The notes under the pieces are model-generated. The model made no database searches and was not told the DNA's origin. It saw only the letters and a program-made list of their open reading frames with translations. A stretch of 64,000 nucleotides of DNA from Actinomycetes bacterium (lineage in GTDB: Bacteria; Actinomycetota; Acidimicrobiia; Acidimicrobiales; RAAP-2): positions 1 through 64,000 of the forward strand of contig JAJYSP010000011.1 in the NCBI GenBank assembly GCA_021793515.1. The letters run 5' to 3'. Below, one piece after another: positions 60,129 through 64,000 of the stretch (position 1 is the first letter of the stretch; each line of letters starts with the position of its first letter). A program made the translations under genes and the position numbers.

Positions 60129-61221
60129 GATCGACGTCCTCGTGCAGCGCGTGGGCGAGCTTCTCGACGATCGCGCGCTGATCCTTGGTGAGCTTCGCGG
60201 GGATGCGCACGTTGATGGTCACGAGCAGGTCACCGGTCGGGTGCTTGCCCGCCGCGGGCACGCCGCGTCCACGCACGCGCATGGTGGTGCCGCTCTGGGT
60301 GCCGGCCGGCACCTTCAGGGTGACCGGGTCGTCGAGGGTGTCCACTGACACCGTGGTGCCAAGCATGGCCGCGGTCACGCCGACGTCGACCGAGGTGGTG
60401 ACGTGTCGGCCGCGACGCGCGAAGCGCGGGTCGGGCGCAACGTGCACGTCGACGAACAGGTCACCCGCGGGCCCGCCCTGGGCACCCGGTGCGCCCTTGC
60501 CCTTCAGTTTGATGCGCTGGCCGTCGACCACGCCCGCGGGGATGCGCACGTTCACGCGCCGTGAGGACGGCTCGCGACCGGTGCCGTGACAGGTGGGACA
60601 GGGCGTGACGATGCGCGAACCGCGGCCCTGGCAGACCGGGCAGACGCTCGACATTGCGAACGGTCCCTGGTCGTCGGTCAACACCCCGCGGCCCTCGCAG
60701 CGTTCGCAGGTGACGTAGCCCGTCCCGGGGGCGGCCCCCGAGCCGCCACAGGTGCGACAGGCCTCGTTGCCCGGCAGGCTCACGGTGGTCGTGACCCCCA
60801 TGACCGCGTCACGGAAGTTCAGGTGCAGTGCCGTCTCGAGGTCCGCGCCGCGCTGGGCGCGCTGACGCCTGCCACCGAAGAGGCCGCTGAACAGGTCCCC
60901 GAAGTCCCCGACGTCGCCCGGGCTGAACCGGAAGCCGCCCGCGCCCGGGCCGGTGAAGCCACCCGCGCCGGGACCACCGAAACCGGCCGCGACCGGGCCG
61001 AGGCGACGGACCTCGTCGTACTCCTTGCGCTTGGCGGGGTCACCGAGCACCTCGTAGGCGACCGAGATCTCCTTGAACTGCTCCTCGGAGCCGGCGTTCG
61101 TGTCGGGGTGCGACTCCTTGGCGAGCTTGCGATAGGCGCGCGTGATCTCCTTGTCCGTCGCACTCGACGTCAGACCCAGCACCTTGTAGTAGTCCTTCCC
61201 GAACCACTCGCGTTCGGCCAT
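60121..61221 (-). CDS. dnaJ: DnaJ co-chaperone
   Basis: The 366-residue co-chaperone has the J domain (YKVLGLTSSATDKEITRAYR), a Gly/Phe-rich linker (FGGPGAGGFTGPGAGGFRFS), and four zinc-finger repeats: CRTCGGSG, CERCEGRG, CPVCQGRG, CPTCHGTG. Two substrate-binding beta domains follow. The usual HPD of the J domain reads HPDTNAG. It stimulates DnaK ATPase and delivers substrate. It begins directly after the grpE stop. Confidence 0.95.
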   Translation of the reverse strand: MAEREWFGKDYYKVLGLTSSATDKEITRAYRKLAKESHPDTNAGSEEQFKEISVAYEVLGDPAKRKEYDEVRRLGPVAAGFGGPGAGGFTGPGAGGFRFSPGDVGDFGDLFSGLFGGRRQRAQRGADLETALHLNFRDAVMGVTTTVSLPGNEACRTCGGSGAAPGTGYVTCERCEGRGVLTDDQGPFAMSSVCPVCQGRGSRIVTPCPTCHGTGREPSSRRVNVRIPAGVVDGQRIKLKGKGAPGAQGGPAGDLFVDVHVAPDPRFARRGRHVTTSVDVGVTAAMLGTTVSVDTLDDPVTLKVPAGTQSGTTMRVRGRGVPAAGKHPTGDLLVTINVRIPAKLTKDQRAIVEKLAHALHEDVDHE

Positions 61222-61764
61222 CTAGCCCTTCACTCTCACCATCGCCGGGCGCAGGACGCCGCCCTTCCAGCGGTAGCCCGCGCGCAGCACCTCGTCCACG
61301 TGTTGATCGACACCCTCGTCACCTTCGACGTGAGCGACGGCGTCGTGCACCTGGGGGTCGAAGGCGACGCCCACCGCGTCGATGCGCTCGAGACCCTCCT
61401 TGGCGAGGGTGACGAGCAGGAGACTGCGCGCCTGGGCGAGTGCCTCAGACTCGTCACCGGCAACGCCCGCGAAGTGGGCCTCGGCGAGGTCGAAGGCGTC
61501 GAGCACCGGCAGCAGGGTCGCCACCAGTGAACCGGTGGCGCGCTCGGCGGCGTCCTCGGACGCGCGCACGACGCGCTTACGGTAGTTCTCGAAGTCGGCC
61601 TGCAGGCGTTGTAATGCGTCGAGGTAGTCGTCACGCTCGCGCTCGGCCTCGCTGCGCTCGGGTGTCTCGCCAGCAACCTCGGCCGCGAGGGCGGCCTCGA
61701 CGAGCGCGTCCTCTAAAGACGCGTCGTCGAAGTCCGCTTCGTTGGTCGGGCGCTCGTCGCTCAC
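61222..61764 (-). CDS. grpE: GrpE nucleotide exchange factor
   Basis: The 180-residue protein has an acidic N-terminus, a long coiled-coil ([38 protein letters not shown]) and the beta-wing end ([36 protein letters not shown]). It releases ADP from DnaK. The start overlaps the dnaK stop by 4 bases, and dnaJ follows with no gap. Confidence 0.93.
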   Translation of the reverse strand: MSDERPTNEADFDDASLEDALVEAALAAEVAGETPERSEAERERDDYLDALQRLQADFENYRKRVVRASEDAAERATGSLVATLLPVLDAFDLAEAHFAGVAGDESEALAQARSLLLVTLAKEGLERIDAVGVAFDPQVHDAVAHVEGDEGVDQHVDEVLRAGYRWKGGVLRPAMVRVKG

Positions 61765-63584
61765 TGCTCGTCCACGATCTCGGCGTCGACGATGTCGTCG
61801 TCGTTGCTCGGGGCGCTCGTGCCCGTCGTGGCGTTGGCGTTGGCCTTGGACGCCTCCTCGTAGAGCCGCTGGCTGAAGCTCTGACTCACCGTCAGCAACT
61901 TCTCAGTCGCCGACTTGATTGCCTCGATGTCGGTGCCCGCGATGGCCCCCTTCAGCGCGGCGAGTGCGGTCTCGACGTCCTGGCGCTCAGTGCCCTGGAA
62001 CGACTCGGCCTGATCCTTCAGCAACTTCTCGGTCTGGTAGACGAGGCCGTCAGCGTTGTTGCGCACTTCGGCTTCGTCGCGACGGCGGCGGTCCTCTTCG
62101 GCGTGGGCCTCGGCGTCGCGAACCATGCGGTCGATCTCGTCCTTACTGAGCGACGAGCCGCCGGTGATGGTCATCGACTGGGTCGCGCCAGTCGCGGTGT
62201 CCTTCGCTGAGACGTGCACGATGCCGTTCGCGTCGATGTCGAAGGTGACCTCGATCTGGGGCACGCCGCGCGGCGCCGGCGGGATGCCAACGAGTTGGAA
62301 CTTGCCGAGGGTCTGGTTGTAGGACGCCATCTCGCGCTCACCCTGGAGGACGTGGACCTCGACGGACGGCTGGTTGTCGTCGGCCGTCGTGAAAGTCTGG
62401 GACTTCTTGGTGGGGATCGTCGTGTTGCGCTCGATGATCTTGGTCATGACGCCGCCCTTGGTCTCAATGCCGAGGCTGAGCGGCGTGACGTCGAGCAGCA
62501 AGATATCCTTCACGTCACCCTTCAGCACGCCCGCCTGGACGGCCGCGCCAACGGCGACGACCTCGTCGGGGTTAACGCCCTTGTTGGGTTCCTTGCCGGT
62601 CACGCGCGTGACGAGCTCTTGGACCGCGGGGATGCGCGTCGAGCCACCGACCATGATGACGTGGTCGATCTTGTCGATCGTCAACCCGGCGTCCTTGATG
62701 GCCTGGTCGAAGGGCGAGCGGCAGCGCTCGACGAGACTCGCGGTGAGCTCGTTGAACTTGGCGCGCGTCAACTTGAGGTCGAGGTGCTTGGGCCCGTCGG
62801 CGGTCGCGGTGATGAAGGGCAGGTTGACCTGAGTCTCTTGGACCGAGGACAGTTCGATCTTCGCCTTCTCGGCGGCCTCCTTCAGCCGCTGGATGGCCAT
62901 CTTGTCGTTGGCGAGGTCCACGCCCTCTTGGTCCTTGAAGGTCTTGATGAGCCACTGCATGACCGCGTCGTCCCAGTCGTCACCACCGAGGTGGGTGTCA
63001 CCGTGGGTCGACTTCACCTCGAAGACGCCGTCAGCGATCTCGAGCACCGATACGTCAAAGGTCCCACCACCGAGGTCGAAGACCAGCACGGTCTGCTCGG
63101 CCGTGCCCTTGTCGAGACCGTAGGCGAGCGCGGCGGCGGTCGGCTCGTTCACGATGCGCAGCACCTCGAGACCGGCGATCTGGCCGGCTTCCTTGGTCGC
63201 GGTGCGTTGGGCGTCATTGAAGTACGCCGGCACCGTGATCACCGCCTGAGTGACCGTGTCACCGAGGTAGGCCTCGGCGTCGCGCTTCAACTTCTGCAAG
63301 ATACGCGCCGAGATCTCCTGGGCGGTGTACTTCGTGCCGTCGATGTCGACGGACCAGTTCTCACCCATGTGTCGCTTCACCGAGCGGATGGTGCGGTCGG
63401 GGTTGGTGATCGCCTGCCGTTTGGCGACCTCGCCGACCAGGACCTCGCCGGTCTTGGAGAAGCCGACGACCGACGGGGTCGTGCGACCACCCTCGGCGTT
63501 CGGGATGACGACGGGTTCGCCCGCTTCGAGGACGCTCACGACCGAGTTGGTCGTTCCGAGGTCGATGCCCACTGCCTTAGCCAT
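61761..63584 (-). CDS. dnaK: DnaK (Hsp70) chaperone
   Basis: From the ATG at 63584 (AAGGAG upstream) the chaperone has 607 residues. Markers are [60 protein letters not shown], and the substrate-binding domain from about 380 ([20 protein letters not shown]). It ends with a disordered [20 protein letters not shown] tail. It is first in dnaK-grpE-dnaJ-hspR-clpB under an HspR-type operator. The seven upstream codons of the open frame were not used. Confidence 0.97.
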   Translation of the reverse strand: MAKAVGIDLGTTNSVVSVLEAGEPVVIPNAEGGRTTPSVVGFSKTGEVLVGEVAKRQAITNPDRTIRSVKRHMGENWSVDIDGTKYTAQEISARILQKLKRDAEAYLGDTVTQAVITVPAYFNDAQRTATKEAGQIAGLEVLRIVNEPTAAALAYGLDKGTAEQTVLVFDLGGGTFDVSVLEIADGVFEVKSTHGDTHLGGDDWDDAVMQWLIKTFKDQEGVDLANDKMAIQRLKEAAEKAKIELSSVQETQVNLPFITATADGPKHLDLKLTRAKFNELTASLVERCRSPFDQAIKDAGLTIDKIDHVIMVGGSTRIPAVQELVTRVTGKEPNKGVNPDEVVAVGAAVQAGVLKGDVKDILLLDVTPLSLGIETKGGVMTKIIERNTTIPTKKSQTFTTADDNQPSVEVHVLQGEREMASYNQTLGKFQLVGIPPAPRGVPQIEVTFDIDANGIVHVSAKDTATGATQSMTITGGSSLSKDEIDRMVRDAEAHAEEDRRRRDEAEVRNNADGLVYQTEKLLKDQAESFQGTERQDVETALAALKGAIAGTDIEAIKSATEKLLTVSQSFSQRLYEEASKANANATTGTSAPSNDDDIVDAEIVDEQ

Positions 63585-63643
63585 GATGCTCCTTCGTGCC
63601 GTCACCAGGTTGGACCGTCCAAACGGGTGCGATTCGTGGTACC

Positions 63644-63673
63644 AGTATACAAACTTGAGTCTCTTCTTGTCAA
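63644..63673 (-). promoter_or_regulatory. Sigma70-type promoter of the dnaK operon
   Basis: On the minus strand TTGACA (63673-63668) and TATACT (63649-63644) are separated by 18 bases, a near-consensus housekeeping promoter. It ends 60 bases upstream of the dnaK start. Its -35 box lies inside one arm of the HspR-type repeat. Confidence 0.8.
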
Positions 63674-63674
63674 G
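63654..63674. promoter_or_regulatory. HAIR-type HspR operator
   Basis: CTTGAGT (63654-63660), seven bases, then TGTCAAG (63668-63674). The known HspR repeat is CTTGAGT-N7-ACTCAAG; here the left arm is exact and the right arm matches five of seven. It covers the -35 box and much of the spacer, ideal for repression. Confidence 0.85.
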
Positions 63675-63789
63675 AAATCGGACAAGAATGATGACATATC
63701 TGTCAGCATTCAGTTGACCAGGGTATTTGGTGACGGCTCGGGGCGAGCGAGCGGGGTTCAGCGGGGTCGCGCGAGCGGCGGCGTCGAGC

Positions 63790-64000
63790 TCAGCGGCGGC
63801 GAGCGACGAGTTCGCCCTTGCCCATCGGCACGACGAGCGCGTCGACGCGCTCGTCGGCGAGCACCCGAGCGACGAAGGACTCGAGCTCGGCCGCGTGGCT
63901 GATCACGTTGTCCGCCACGATGAGCCCACCGGACGCCATCGCGTCCACAACTAGGCCGTAGCAGTCCTCGTAGACGTCCTTCTCGGCGTCGAGGAAGCAG
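63790..64000 (-). CDS. O-methyltransferase, C-terminal end (runs off right edge)
   Basis: Seventy codons of the 3' end are in the window. They read [20 protein letters not shown], then [20 protein letters not shown], and end [17 protein letters not shown]. This fits the end of class I catechol-type O-methyltransferases, where the FLDADK-like strand and VADNV carry metal and catechol contacts. The SAM-binding half is beyond the edge. Its stop lies 117 bases upstream of the dnaK operon promoter, on the same strand. Confidence 0.75.
   Translation of the reverse strand, partial: CFLDAEKDVYEDCYGLVVDAMASGGLIVADNVISHAAELESFVARVLADERVDALVVPMGKGELVARRR

Overview
The window is GC-rich DNA from an actinobacterium. 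HspR with an HspR-type inverted repeat, an F420 (Ddn-type) nitroreductase family protein, a mycoredoxin-like glutaredoxin, an NrtR-controlled nad operon and split PurS/PurQ/PurL all point there. An Acidimicrobiia-like lineage is my best guess, but it is inference from gene content and style, not from a marker-gene comparison.

Left end (1-4949): the right-hand part of an integrated element. It holds a tyrosine-recombinase gene running off the left edge, an excisionase-like HTH gene, a frameshifted DnaB-type helicase scrap, a GtrA membrane protein, a class F sortase lacking its N-terminus, and a RuvB-like ATPase relative with a destroyed Walker A motif behind a DUF4236-like head. The element ends in a copy of the 3' half of a tRNA-Glu gene (about 4906-4949). 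The intact tRNA-Glu is predicted just left of the window.

5-14.6 kb: envelope and secreted proteins. There is a membrane protein, a secreted phosphoesterase, a patatin phospholipase, and three large repeat-rich exported proteins (Ig-like plus OmpA-like; YVTN propeller plus PKD plus membrane domain; four neocarzinostatin-like domains). The block closes with a 19-bp perfect hairpin.

14.7-41 kb: a mixed metabolic region. It includes a diaminobutyrate aminotransferase/decarboxylase pair (predicted 1,3-diaminopropane synthesis), nrtR facing nadA-nadB-nadC across a palindromic operator, a Ddn-type reductase with an AGPS-like flavoenzyme, a diiron-type metallo-beta-lactamase domain fused to GGDEF, a peptidase S51 homologue, an amidase, an alkyl sulfatase, an acyl-CoA dehydrogenase, an isocitrate-dehydrogenase relative, a two-component system, and tRNA-Asp and tRNA-Phe.

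41.9-63.6 kb: nucleotide synthesis and heat shock. pyrE-purM-purF form one overlapping minus-strand operon, and purL stands alone. A near-gapless minus-strand run reads dnaK-grpE-dnaJ-hspR-clpB-purA-purD-purB-purC-purS-purQ from a promoter whose -35 box sits inside the HspR operator. A PHP phosphoesterase, a Cys/Met-type PLP enzyme divergent from an Lrp regulator, and a lysine-rich small protein lie between. The last 211 bases are the 3' end of an O-methyltransferase.
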